A DNA stretch of 9,483 bases. It comes from an uncultured Clostridia bacterium (GTDB taxonomy: Bacteria; Bacillota; Clostridia; Christensenellales; Aristaeellaceae). Positions 1-6,576 of the stretch are shown piece by piece. The DNA is taken from positions 1 through 9,483 of the forward strand of contig CAKTTL010000104.1 in NCBI GenBank assembly GCA_934615235.1. The letters run 5' to 3'. The translations under genes were made by a program, and so were the position numbers. The first letter of the stretch is position 1, and each line of letters opens with the position of its first letter. The notes beneath the pieces are model-generated. The model was not told the origin of the DNA, searched no databases, and saw nothing but the letters and a program-made list of their open reading frames with translations.

Positions 1-35
1 GAAGGTCCCTCCCCCAGAAAACTCCCCAGAAACTT

Positions 36-3000
36 CTATCTCCCTTTTCGTTTTCTGCGTTTCTCTCCCAGCGCTTCCAGCCGCTCGACGGCCTCGGCAC
101 GGTTCAGCCTGGCCACGTCGTTGACGGGCGCGCCGCGCCGTTTGGCGTCGTAGCCGCAGACGGCGGCGAAACTGCACTGCGCGCAGGCGAGCCGTCCGCC
201 CACGCGCGCAGGGCGCGGCGCGGCTTCTCCCGCTTCGATCGCATCGATCATGCTTCCCGCAAGCTCCTCCGCCTGCTCGAGCAGCCCCAGCATCGCCTGC
301 TCGGAAATGCCTGCGCCTTTCCGGACGGAGCCGTCCTTGTTCAGAAGCGACGCGCGATCCTCCGAGGCGTTTACGGCCTGCGCGTCGTCGAGCTGCACGC
401 CTCGAAGCCGCATTTCCGCGCCGATTTGCTTCTCAATTTCCGCCGCGTCGCGGCTTTCCGTTTCCACGATCGGATCGGTGAAACGGCCGTAGCACGCGGC
501 GGCGGGTCTGGCGCCCGGAGCGGCGCTCTGCGCCGCAGAAAGATACAGCGGCAGCTGCAGCTGCAAACCCGCGGCCGCCTGCGAAAAATCAAACGAGATA
601 CCGCCGGTTTTGTAGTCCACCACGCGGACGTATTCCGTCCCGTCCTCGCTGTGGAAAACGTCCACACGGTCGATCTTTCCGCCGAGGTTCGCCTGCGATC
701 CGTCCGCGCGGGGCAGCTTTACCGGGGGCAGCTTTTCGCCCGCGCCAAAACGCGCCTCGACCGCGACCGTGCGATACTCGCTTCCGGCCATCTGGCTGGT
801 ATACGTCCAGGCCGTGCGGTGTGCGGCGCGGCAGAGCGCTTCCCCTTCCGCGCGCGCGGACGCAGTCGCCCCGAGCGGGCCTTCGTCCCATTCGGCGCGG
901 ATGGGCGCAAGCGCCTCGTCCATGATCGCGTCGCTTACCTTGCGCGAAACGTTCGGCCATTCCGCCGTGGCGAGCGCCAGCTGCGAATAGCGTTCCATCG
1001 CCCGGTGGCAGAACGTGCCCACGTCGCGGCGGTCGATTTGAAACTCTTCGCGTTCCCGCGGCGCAAGGCCGTACTGCACGAAGTGCCGGAACGGACAGCG
1101 CGCGAAGGATTCCAGCCGCGTTGCGCTCAGCCGCGTGAAACGGTAAAGCGAACGCACCGTATCCTGTGAAAGCGGCGCGGGCTCTCCCGACGCGCCCAGC
1201 GCGTCCAGAACGCGCCGCGCGGGCAGCGCCGTCTGCGGCTCGTCCAGCAGGCAGACCGCCGCGTCGCGCACATCCGGCGGCAGCTCGCCTTCGACCTGCG
1301 CCGCGCGCAGCGCCTGCCCCAGCGCGTCCATCGCCGCGCCGCGCGCATACCATGCGTCGGAAAGCCGCTTCCCGTCGCCTTCCGAGAGCGCAGGGAAAAG
1401 CCGCTTCATCAGTTTCAGCCAGGCCGCCGGGCGCTGCGCCGCGCCGTCCGAGCCGGAAAGCGAGAAGCTGACAAGCAGCTTCTCCGTCGGCGCGGAGAGC
1501 ATATCGAGGAGGTTCATCTGCCGCAGACAGGCAAGCGCGTCGCCGCGCAGGCCGAAGACGTCGTTCCGCGCGGCCTTCGCGGCGCGTTCCGCTTCGTCGT
1601 CGGAAAAAAGCCCGCCTTCGGCCGGGCGCAAAACGCCGTCCTGCATGCCCATCAGCAGCAGCGCGCGCACGTTCGCGCCAAGCTTTACATGTCCCAGCTG
1701 GCCGCAATGCACCGCGCCGGGCCGCGCGGGCAGCGCGCCCAGCTCCGCGGCGGAAAGCCCGGCTTCCAGCACGCGCGGCGCTTCCTTCATCGGCAGCCGC
1801 TTTCCGTCGAGCAGCGTGAAAAGCTGATCGAGCGCGTCCATCGTCAGCCGCCAGGCCAGCGCGCAGTCCGCCGCCTGCTCGTGCATCGCGCGTTCCGCAA
1901 ACGATCGTTCCCACGCTTCGAGCGTTTCGTAAACGCCCGCGTCTTCAAGCCAGCCGTATACGGCGCTCACGGTTTCCTCCGCCGTGCGCGCGCCGCGCAG
2001 CCCCTCGCGCAGGCGCGAAAGAGGGGTCATCAGCGCCTGCCGGGCGGCTTCGGCCTGTTCGTCCTGGCAGGGCTTTTCCCAGGCGGCGCCGCGCAGCCCC
2101 TTCGCACGGGCATAGTTTTCCAGCACGTCCGCGTCCTCGCGCGAAACGCCCGTCAGGCCGGACTTCAGCAGATCGAACATATCCTCCGCGCGATACCCCT
2201 CGCATGCGCATGTCGCCGCCGCCAGCAGCGCGCGCGGCAGCGGATGCGAAAGCGCGGGGCGCTTGCGGTCGATATAATACGGGATTTCAGCGCGCTCCAG
2301 CGCGCGTTCCAGCGGCCCGGCGCACGTTCCTTCGTCGCCGAAAACGACGGCGACCGTATCCAGCGGCATGCCCGAAAGCGCCAGCTCCCGCAGCGCTTTG
2401 GCGACGCGCGCCGCCTCGTCGCTCGGATCGGCCGCCGCGGCGAGGGCGACGCTTTCCTTCACCTCGCCCGCGTACGCCTGCGCGTCCAGCGCGAAGAGCG
2501 ACCGCGCGAGGTATCGAATCGGCTCCGCGTTTTCCGGCTCGTCCCGGACGATTTCGCGTTTCCACTCCATTTTTTCGCGGTCGAGGTATCGGGCGAAGCG
2601 GTCGAGCGTCTCTCTTGCCGGCTGGAAGACCGGGCCGTCCGCCGCGGCTTTATCGTCCCACGCAAGCGCGAAACGCACGCTCTCCGCCTCGCCGGCCATC
2701 TGCGCCGTCAGCCGCATCAGCTGCGGGGTCACCAGATCGAAACCGTACAGCCACACCCGCGCGCCGCGAACGAACCCGCTGCGCGCAATGCGCGCGCAAA
2801 GCGCTTCGCGCATGTCCTCCGCGTCGATAAACCTGCCGGAAAGCTGCTCTTCATACGCCTCGAACAGCGCCGCCACGTCGCGCAGCTTTTCCGCAAGCGC
2901 TTCATCCTCCGCGCGCACCGTTTCCGCCGTTTCGCGCACGGCGGCGGGGGTCATCCGGCCCTGCTTGAGCGCGGCGACGGCCGTCGCCGCCTGCTCGCGG

Positions 3001-3344
3001 AAGCCGCGCCGTCCGGCGGCGGATTGATAATAGCGAAACTTCGCCCCGGCCGCCGCCAGCGCGCGCTCCAGCGCCATCGCGCGTCCCGCTGCGCCAAGCG
3101 GCGTTTCCTCCGGCGCGCCGGCGCGCGCGAAAACCTGCCGCGCCAGGCTCTCCGGCGACATTACCTGCACGCGCAGCAGGCCGGGCAGGCGCAGCCCGTC
3201 CACCAGGTCCAGTTCGGCCTGCAGGGTATACTGCGCGGGGGTGATCAGCAGAATATTTTCCGCACCGGCCTTGAGCGCCGCTTCGATTTCCCGCGCGACG
3301 CGCGGCCAGAGCGCGCGGCTGCGGCCGCAGAGCATGGTCAGCAT
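36..3344 (-). CDS. addB: AddB, ATP-dependent helicase/nuclease subunit B
   Basis: 1102 residues, close to the usual AddB length. AddB pairs with AddA to resect double-strand breaks in a Chi-regulated way before RecA loading. The C-terminal RecB-family nuclease domain shows GGKIDRVD (Asp892) and VVDYKTGG (Asp910, Lys912). Cys750 in ARCPFRHF together with Cys1054, Cys1057 and Cys1063 forms the four-cysteine set of the iron-sulfur 'staple'; the 3- and 6-residue spacings are those I recall for Bacillus AddB. The N-terminus reads LCGRSRALWPR where a Walker A loop (GRxGSGKT) is expected, so that loop is degenerate. I chose the ATG at 3344 because a GGAGG-type ribosome site lies just before it and the family N-terminus starts there; the open frame continues upstream to 4139 only as antisense to the next gene. 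addA would be expected downstream, to the left, and is outside the window. Confidence 0.93.
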   Translation of the reverse strand: MLTMLCGRSRALWPRVAREIEAALKAGAENILLITPAQYTLQAELDLVDGLRLPGLLRVQVMSPESLARQVFARAGAPEETPLGAAGRAMALERALAAAGAKFRYYQSAAGRRGFREQAATAVAALKQGRMTPAAVRETAETVRAEDEALAEKLRDVAALFEAYEEQLSGRFIDAEDMREALCARIARSGFVRGARVWLYGFDLVTPQLMRLTAQMAGEAESVRFALAWDDKAAADGPVFQPARETLDRFARYLDREKMEWKREIVRDEPENAEPIRYLARSLFALDAQAYAGEVKESVALAAAADPSDEAARVAKALRELALSGMPLDTVAVVFGDEGTCAGPLERALERAEIPYYIDRKRPALSHPLPRALLAAATCACEGYRAEDMFDLLKSGLTGVSREDADVLENYARAKGLRGAAWEKPCQDEQAEAARQALMTPLSRLREGLRGARTAEETVSAVYGWLEDAGVYETLEAWERSFAERAMHEQAADCALAWRLTMDALDQLFTLLDGKRLPMKEAPRVLEAGLSAAELGALPARPGAVHCGQLGHVKLGANVRALLLMGMQDGVLRPAEGGLFSDDEAERAAKAARNDVFGLRGDALACLRQMNLLDMLSAPTEKLLVSFSLSGSDGAAQRPAAWLKLMKRLFPALSEGDGKRLSDAWYARGAAMDALGQALRAAQVEGELPPDVRDAAVCLLDEPQTALPARRVLDALGASGEPAPLSQDTVRSLYRFTRLSATRLESFARCPFRHFVQYGLAPREREEFQIDRRDVGTFCHRAMERYSQLALATAEWPNVSRKVSDAIMDEALAPIRAEWDEGPLGATASARAEGEALCRAAHRTAWTYTSQMAGSEYRTVAVEARFGAGEKLPPVKLPRADGSQANLGGKIDRVDVFHSEDGTEYVRVVDYKTGGISFDFSQAAAGLQLQLPLYLSAAQSAAPGARPAAACYGRFTDPIVETESRDAAEIEKQIGAEMRLRGVQLDDAQAVNASEDRASLLNKDGSVRKGAGISEQAMLGLLEQAEELAGSMIDAIEAGEAAPRPARVGGRLACAQCSFAAVCGYDAKRRGAPVNDVARLNRAEAVERLEALGEKRRKRKGR

Positions 3345-3367
3345 CGGTCGTCCTCCGAGTCTAAGAT

Positions 3368-3403
3368 TGCCTCCATTATAGCCGCTTGCAAACGCCGCTG
3401 CAA
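3368..3403 (-). promoter_or_regulatory. Predicted sigma-A promoter of addB
   Basis: Read on the minus strand, TTGCAG (3403-3398) is followed by a 17-base spacer and a perfect TATAAT (3380-3375), giving a start near 3368 and a leader of about 24 bases. A GGAGGA ribosome site lies 5-11 bases before the ATG at 3344. The -35 matches the consensus only in TTG, but the -10 and spacing are ideal. It overlaps the promoter of the divergent gene. Confidence 0.6.
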
Positions 3404-3421
3404 GCCGGTATAATGGGCGCG
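3386..3421 (+). promoter_or_regulatory. Predicted sigma-A promoter of the secreted-protein gene
   Basis: TTGCAA (3386-3391), a 17-base spacer and a perfect TATAAT (3409-3414) predict a start near 3421, right at the GAGGTGAT ribosome site (3421-3428). The leader would be only about 14 bases. The two -35 boxes of this and the addB promoter are the arms of a 7-base palindrome, GCTTGCA (3384-3390) and TGCAAGC (3399-3405). Confidence 0.6.
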
Positions 3422-3434
3422 AGGTGATGAAACG

Positions 3435-4073
3435 ATGAAAAAGCTGCTTGCGCTTTTTGCTTTGATATGTCTGTGCGCGCTTTCCGCGCCGGCGCTCGGC
3501 GACGCGATTGTAACCGAAGGCGTGCTTATCTTCAGCGACGCGGAAGCCGCCTGCTATACGAGCGCAGATCTTGGCGGAACGGTGAAGCAGATGCGCGCAA
3601 AGGCGCGCTTTTACGGCGGCGGCGCGTGCGCGCTCATCGCCACGCCGAACTATCCCGATACGGTCGACGCGATTACCGGCCGCTCCATTCACGTCGTTTT
3701 CGACGCGCACGGCTATTTCCTCGGCTTCTATGAAAACGGCGCGCTCAAGGACGTGAAAACCGGCGAATATACGCTCGATCTGACGGGCGAGAAGACGTAT
3801 TCCTTCGGCTGGAGCGTTTCCGGTCGCACCATCACGCTCACGCTGCCTACGGGCAAAACGGTGAAATATACCGGCGATCAGGTGAAGGCGTGCGGCGGAC
3901 AGTACGCCGTATGGGAGCATTACATGACCGAGGACGATCTGCTCGCCGGCACAGGTCCCGCGTATACGGGCATTCGCGGCGTGGGCCAAACCTCGCTGCG
4001 CGACGATTTCAAAACCGACGGCGAACTGACGAACGCGCCCACCGGGCAGGAGTATATTCTTTTCAGCAATTAA
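3435..4073 (+). CDS. Secreted protein of unknown function
   Basis: 212 residues. I do not recognise the family. A clear Sec signal peptide is visible: MKKLL, a hydrophobic core to about residue 17, then SAPALG-DA with likely signal peptidase I cleavage after Gly22 (or Ala20). Neither core cysteine (12, 14) sits in a lipobox, so it is probably released or wall-trapped rather than a lipoprotein. The mature part is about 190 residues, rich in Gly, Thr, Tyr and Asp, and looks beta-rich, with recurrent short strands such as RTITLTLPTGKTVKYTG near residues 139-155. No cell-wall anchor or catalytic motif is seen. The start is fixed by GAGGTGAT seven bases ahead. It is a single-gene unit divergent from addB, and its stop overlaps the stop of the convergent repair gene. 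Function cannot be assigned. Confidence 0.85.
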   Translation: MKKLLALFALICLCALSAPALGDAIVTEGVLIFSDAEAACYTSADLGGTVKQMRAKARFYGGGACALIATPNYPDTVDAITGRSIHVVFDAHGYFLGFYENGALKDVKTGEYTLDLTGEKTYSFGWSVSGRTITLTLPTGKTVKYTGDQVKACGGQYAVWEHYMTEDDLLAGTGPAYTGIRGVGQTSLRDDFKTDGELTNAPTGQEYILFSN

Positions 4074-4750
4074 TTTCTGATTTTCAGGATTTTGAGCGTT
4101 TCCTTTGTTTCTTCCGTCAGGCGGAAGCTTTCGACGCATTTCTGAATCGTTTTATTGTGCACCCATGTGTCCAGGCGGCGCTGCGTCAGATACGGCAGCG
4201 CCATTTCATATTGTTTGCAAAGCGCCGTACAGAAAAACCACGCCTGCGCCATGCGGATATAGTAATCCTCCGCGCGCACCCCGGCGGCGAGCTCGAGCGC
4301 GTCCGGCGCGAACGCGCCGCCAAGAAAAAACGTCGTCAGTGTCACCAGCCCGAAGCGCACCGTGTACACGTGCTCCGACTGAAGCCAGCCTTCGATTTTC
4401 TCCCGCACGGCGGGCAGGTTTTTCGCGAAGACCTTCGGCGAGAGCATATCGCACACGGCCCAGTTATCGATGTACGGCAGGAACGCTTCCGTCGCCGCCA
4501 TCGCCGCGTCGAACGCGCGCATGCGGCAGATCAGCGCGCCGTGCAGCGCGTTTTCATCGTAAAACGCATGCGGGAGAGCGGACAGAAACGCCTCCGCTTC
4601 GGGCGTCTTTTCAATCTGGCGCGCAAGCGCGCTCACCTGCGGTTTGCGAACGCCCAGGATTTTCTCCGGCGGTACGTTTGGAATCAGCTTCGCGTGAAAC
4701 GCCTTGTATTTCGGATCTGCCAGTTCCCGCAGCGTCTGTTGAATGTCCAT
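4070..4750 (-). CDS. AlkD-like DNA alkylation repair protein
   Basis: 226 residues, the usual size of the AlkD / DNA alkylation repair family, built of HEAT-like helical repeats. Family members excise alkylated bases (3-methyladenine, 7-methylguanine) without base flipping. The Trp-x3-Asp pair occurs in IDNWAVCD (Trp97, Asp101), followed by Arg132 (YTVRFGL) and Trp171 (AQAWFF). These match in order, and nearly in spacing, the Trp109, Asp113, Arg148 and Trp187 I recall for Bacillus cereus AlkD, so the catalytic site looks intact. Start 4750 has a strong GGAGGA site (minus strand, about 4762-4756). The gene is monocistronic, convergent with the secreted-protein gene, and divergent from spoIIAA. 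I give no symbol because AlkC, AlkD and untested paralogues cannot be separated by eye. Confidence 0.85.
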   Translation of the reverse strand: MDIQQTLRELADPKYKAFHAKLIPNVPPEKILGVRKPQVSALARQIEKTPEAEAFLSALPHAFYDENALHGALICRMRAFDAAMAATEAFLPYIDNWAVCDMLSPKVFAKNLPAVREKIEGWLQSEHVYTVRFGLVTLTTFFLGGAFAPDALELAAGVRAEDYYIRMAQAWFFCTALCKQYEMALPYLTQRRLDTWVHNKTIQKCVESFRLTEETKETLKILKIRN

Positions 4751-4769
4751 TTCGCTTTCCTCCGTTTCT

Positions 4770-4807
4770 CTTTTCCAGATTATAGCAAGCCGCGCATTTT
4801 TTGTCGA
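4770..4807 (-). promoter_or_regulatory. Predicted sigma-A promoter of the AlkD-like gene
   Basis: On the minus strand TCGACA (4807-4802; five of six to TTGACA), a 17-base spacer, and a perfect TATAAT (4784-4779). Transcription would start near 4772, about 22 bases before the ATG. The -35 coincides with the Spo0A-box-like TGTCGAG read on the other strand. Confidence 0.65.
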
Positions 4808-4838
4808 GCGAATGCCAAAATGCGGTATAATATCCTAT
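4801..4838 (+). promoter_or_regulatory. Possible Spo0A-dependent promoter of spoIIAA
   Basis: TATAAT at 4826-4831 has no well-placed -35. The best candidate, TTGTCG (4801-4806), is 19 bases upstream and overlaps TGTCGAG (4802-4808), one base from the 0A-box core TGTCGAA. A 0A box with an over-long spacer before a good -10 recalls the Spo0A-activated sigma-A promoters spoIIG and spoIIE of Bacillus subtilis. The classical sigma-H promoter of spoIIA (AGGA...GAAT) was not convincingly found. One near-match box is weak evidence. Confidence 0.35.
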
Positions 4839-4857
4839 TTTTCGCGGCAGGATATAG

Positions 4858-4881
4858 GCGGAAGAAAATGGAAACTTCCGC
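4858..4881 (+). promoter_or_regulatory. Leader hairpin upstream of spoIIAA
   Basis: GCGGAAG (4858-4864) pairs with CTTCCGC (4875-4881) across a 10-base A-rich loop, inside the predicted 5' leader. It lies 17 bases before the AAGGAGG ribosome site (4898-4904). It has no T-run, so it is not a terminator; it may affect message stability or mean nothing. Confidence 0.3.
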
Positions 4882-4911
4882 AATTGCAAAAGAAAATAAG
4901 GAGGAAAGCAC

Positions 4912-5241
4912 ATGACGGAAGGACAGTCCGCAGCCGCGCGGACGCTCGACGCACGCCGGGAGACGATAACCGTACAAATCGAGGGCGAACTGGATCATTG
5001 CAGCGCGGAGCGCGTACGCGCCACGCTGGACGCGCTCATCGCCGACCCGCACGTAAAGCGGCTCGTAATCGATCTGGAGAAACTGACGTTCATGGACAGC
5101 TCGGGCATCGGCGTTATGCTCGGCCGGTATCGCCAGCTGGCCCGCCGGGGCGGCACGCTCGCCGTCCGCGGCGCAAGCCCGCAGGTGGACAGGATATTTC
5201 GCATGTCCGGGCTTTATCAGGTGATTGAAAAATGCCGTTAG
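4912..5241 (+). CDS. spoIIAA: SpoIIAA, anti-sigma-F factor antagonist (STAS domain)
   Basis: 109 residues forming one STAS domain, slightly shorter than Bacillus SpoIIAA. In the forespore, dephosphorylated SpoIIAA binds SpoIIAB and frees sigma-F; SpoIIAB phosphorylates it and SpoIIE removes the phosphate. The signature FMDSSGIGVMLGRYRQ (residues 60-75) is nearly that of Bacillus SpoIIAA, and Ser63 corresponds to the phosphorylated Ser58. EGELDHCSAE near residues 24-33 matches the N-terminal strand/helix GELDHHTAE. The C-terminal DRIFRMSGLYQVI is also typical. The start is fixed by AAGGAGG seven bases before the ATG. The stop is immediately followed by the ribosome site of spoIIAB, so the two are translated from one message. 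RsbV-type antagonists share the fold, but the partner gene favours the sporulation pair. Confidence 0.92.
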   Translation: MTEGQSAAARTLDARRETITVQIEGELDHCSAERVRATLDALIADPHVKRLVIDLEKLTFMDSSGIGVMLGRYRQLARRGGTLAVRGASPQVDRIFRMSGLYQVIEKCR

Positions 5242-5252
5242 GAGGAACGCAG

Positions 5253-5687
5253 GTGAACAAGACCAATCAGATGCGCCTTTCCTTTTCCAGCCGTCCGGAG
5301 AACGAAAGCTTTGCGCGCGTGGCGGTGAGCGCGTTTCTGGTGCAGCTAAACCCCACGCTGGAGGAAATTAACGACGTTAAAACAGCCGTTAGCGAGGCGG
5401 TTACGAACGCGATCGTTCACGGGTATCCCCGCGGCGCGGACGGCGAGATCCGCCTCGCCGTTAAGCTCCTGCCCGATGATTGCGCGGCCGAAATCCTCGT
5501 CTCCGACGACGGCGTGGGCATCGAAAACGTCGAGCAGGCAATGCAGCCTTTCTACACCACGCAGCCTGAAATGGAGCGCAGCGGCATGGGCTTCTCCGTT
5601 ATGCAGAGCTTTATGGACGAGCTCCGCGTCGAATCCGCCCCCGGCGAAGGAACGCGGGTATTCATGAAAAAACAGTTCGAGGGGTGA
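5253..5687 (+). CDS. spoIIAB: SpoIIAB, anti-sigma-F factor and serine kinase
   Basis: 144 residues, full length for SpoIIAB. It is a GHKL-fold serine kinase that holds sigma-F inactive and phosphorylates SpoIIAA. The N-box SEAVTNAIVHGY (Glu48, Asn52), the G1 box SDDGVGI (residues 84-90) and the G2 box ERSGMGFSVMQSFMD (residues 108-122) are all intact, so ATP binding and kinase activity should be retained. The N-terminal RLSFSSRPENESFARV matches Bacillus SpoIIAB closely. I prefer the GTG at 5253 to the in-frame ATG at 5232: AGGAGG (5240-5245) sits at the right distance for the GTG, while the ATG lies within spoIIAA with no ribosome site and the family starts with MxNxM. spoIIAC (sigF), which almost always follows, is absent: the next 324 bases hold hairpins, then yfcE. 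Confidence 0.93.
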   Translation: MNKTNQMRLSFSSRPENESFARVAVSAFLVQLNPTLEEINDVKTAVSEAVTNAIVHGYPRGADGEIRLAVKLLPDDCAAEILVSDDGVGIENVEQAMQPFYTTQPEMERSGMGFSVMQSFMDELRVESAPGEGTRVFMKKQFEG

Positions 5688-5719
5688 CGAGAGGGACGAG
5701 GAGAACGAAGGAAACGTCA

Positions 5720-5859
5720 GGGCTCCGCGCCCCGAACCCCCGGCAGGAGGCAGCGCCTCCTGCACCTCCGCTTTGCGCGCCCGCCCCGCGGAGGGCGGGT
5801 CGGGCGCGCGGGGCAATACCCGCATCGCTGCGAAAAAAACGTCGGGCGGCAGCCCGACG
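5720..5859. repeat. Cluster of four GC-rich inverted repeats
   Basis: Four separate palindromes with stems of 4, 9, 8 and 8 base pairs and loops of 5, 3, about 19 and 4 bases lie end to end. None has a following T-run. The modular arrangement suggests a dispersed intergenic element built from interchangeable hairpins (REP/BIME-like) rather than a single terminator. Whether copies exist elsewhere in the genome cannot be seen here. Confidence 0.55.
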
Positions 5860-5882
5860 AAGCGGCTTTCTGGAAGGGGAGC

Positions 5883-5924
5883 GCGAGGGGGAACCTCTTT
5901 CTCCTGAAAGAGGTTCCCCCTCGC
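5883..5924. repeat. Perfect 18-bp hairpin, possible bidirectional terminator
   Basis: GCGAGGGGGAACCTCTTT (5883-5900) is the exact reverse complement of 5907-5924, with loop CTCCTG. It is followed by a pyrimidine-rich but not T-only stretch (CGTTCTCTTTCCCC), so it is a poor textbook terminator yet could still end the spoIIA transcript. The perfection of the stem argues for selection or recent spread as a mobile repeat. Confidence 0.6.
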
Positions 5925-5942
5925 CGTTCTCTTTCCCCGTGC

Positions 5943-5978
5943 TTTACAAAAAAATGCGTTTCCTTTATAATAGAATAA
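5943..5978 (+). promoter_or_regulatory. Predicted sigma-A promoter of yfcE-lysR
   Basis: TTTACA (5943-5948), a 17-base spacer and TATAAT (5966-5971) match the consensus in 11 of 12 positions. Transcription would start near 5978, giving a leader of about 34 bases. This is the best promoter in the window and makes yfcE independent of spoIIA. Confidence 0.8.
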
Positions 5979-6011
5979 ATTGAAAAAGTTTACGCGGAGG
6001 AAGACGGAGAT

Positions 6012-6554
6012 ATGAAGTGGATGATCGCCTCGGATATTCACGGTTCGGCGTTTTACTGCGAGAAGCTGATGCACGCGTGGGCGCGCGAAGGGGCGGACAG
6101 GCTTGTGCTGCTGGGCGACTTGCTCTATCACGGCCCGCGAAACAGCCTGCCCGAGCAGTACGACCCGCCCCGCGTGATCGCGATGCTCAACGGCATGAAG
6201 GATGAAATCCTCTGCGTGCGCGGCAATTGCGAGGCCGAGGCAGATCAGATGGTGCTGCAGTTTCCCGTGCTGGCGGATTATGCCTTGCTGGCGCTGGGGA
6301 AGCGGCTTGTATTCCTCACGCACGGCCATCTGTTTAACGAGCAGCGTCTGCCGCCGATGAAGGACGGCGATATTCTCCTGCACGGGCACACGCACGTGCC
6401 CGCCTGCGAGGCGCGGGAGAAGTATGTATACATGAACCCCGGCTCCGTGTCCATCCCGAAGGAGAACAGCGCGCGCAGCTACATGACGCTGGAAAATGAT
6501 GCTTTCCTCTGGAAAGATTTGGACGGGAACGCGTATCGGGAATATCGCCTGTAA
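6012..6554 (+). CDS. yfcE: YfcE-type metallophosphodiesterase
   Basis: 180 residues, full length for the YfcE/MJ0936 calcineurin-like family, manganese-dependent cytosolic phosphodiesterases known mainly from activity on model substrates. All metal ligands are visible: Asp8 and His10 in SDIHG, Asp36 in LLGDLLYHGP, Asn72 in RGNCEAE, His104 in LTHGH, and His126/His128 in HGHTH. The phrases SDIHG, HGPRNxLPE, VRGNC, DQMxLxFP, LTHGHLF and NPGSVSIPK are shared with Escherichia coli YfcE as I remember it. GGAGGA (5996-6001) and a weaker GGAGA precede the ATG. It has its own strong promoter and is followed after 22 bases by a LysR-type gene, probably on the same message. The physiological substrate is unknown for the family. 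Confidence 0.93.
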   Translation: MKWMIASDIHGSAFYCEKLMHAWAREGADRLVLLGDLLYHGPRNSLPEQYDPPRVIAMLNGMKDEILCVRGNCEAEADQMVLQFPVLADYALLALGKRLVFLTHGHLFNEQRLPPMKDGDILLHGHTHVPACEAREKYVYMNPGSVSIPKENSARSYMTLENDAFLWKDLDGNAYREYRL

Positions 6555-6576
6555 TCGTTTTGCAAAAGGAGCAGTC

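Larger units (their letters stand above)
5688..6011. other. Intergenic region with a hairpin cluster and the yfcE promoter
   Basis: No credible gene. Bases about 5720-5924 form a string of GC-rich inverted repeats: GGGC/GCCC (5720-5732), GCAGGAGGC/GCCTCCTGC (5743-5763, 3-base loop), GCGCGCCC/GGGCGCGC (5775-5809, with an alternative CCCGCCC/GGGCGGG inside), CGTCGGGC/GCCCGACG (5840-5859), and the perfect 18-bp hairpin at 5883-5924. About 85 bases of AT-richer DNA with the yfcE promoter follow. No remnant of a sigma-F reading frame was recognised in any frame. Mosaics of this style are common between genes in gut Clostridia, in my recollection. Confidence 0.7.

Noticed and set aside
1..35. TTTCTGGGG-like direct repeat on the minus strand after addB
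   Set aside because: Only 35 bases are visible. It may be the edge of an intergenic repeat or the ribosome site of a following addA, and cannot be judged.
589..1914. A 441-codon minus-strand frame inside addB
   Set aside because: A second frame of the same strand with a low-complexity Arg/Ala/Gly translation; a GC-bias shadow of addB, not a frameshifted gene.
1689..3413. A 574-codon open frame on the plus strand across addB
   Set aside because: It is antisense to addB in very GC-rich DNA. Its Arg/Ala/Pro-rich translation has no recognisable domain, whereas the minus frame carries AddB motifs throughout.
3435..3506. Possible lipoprotein signal in the secreted protein (Cys12, Cys14)
   Set aside because: Neither cysteine has Gly, Ala or Ser before it in a lipobox context, and both lie within the hydrophobic core; signal peptidase I cleavage fits better.
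3345..4139. The 265-codon upstream extension of the addB frame
   Set aside because: It crosses the divergent promoters and runs antisense through the secreted-protein gene; the AddB N-terminal pattern and ribosome site place the start at 3344.
5684..5983. A 99-codon frame overlapping the spoIIAB stop, in the place expected for sigF
   Set aside because: It starts with GTG, shows no sigma-factor motif, is Arg/Pro-rich because it reads through hairpin DNA, and crosses the yfcE promoter.
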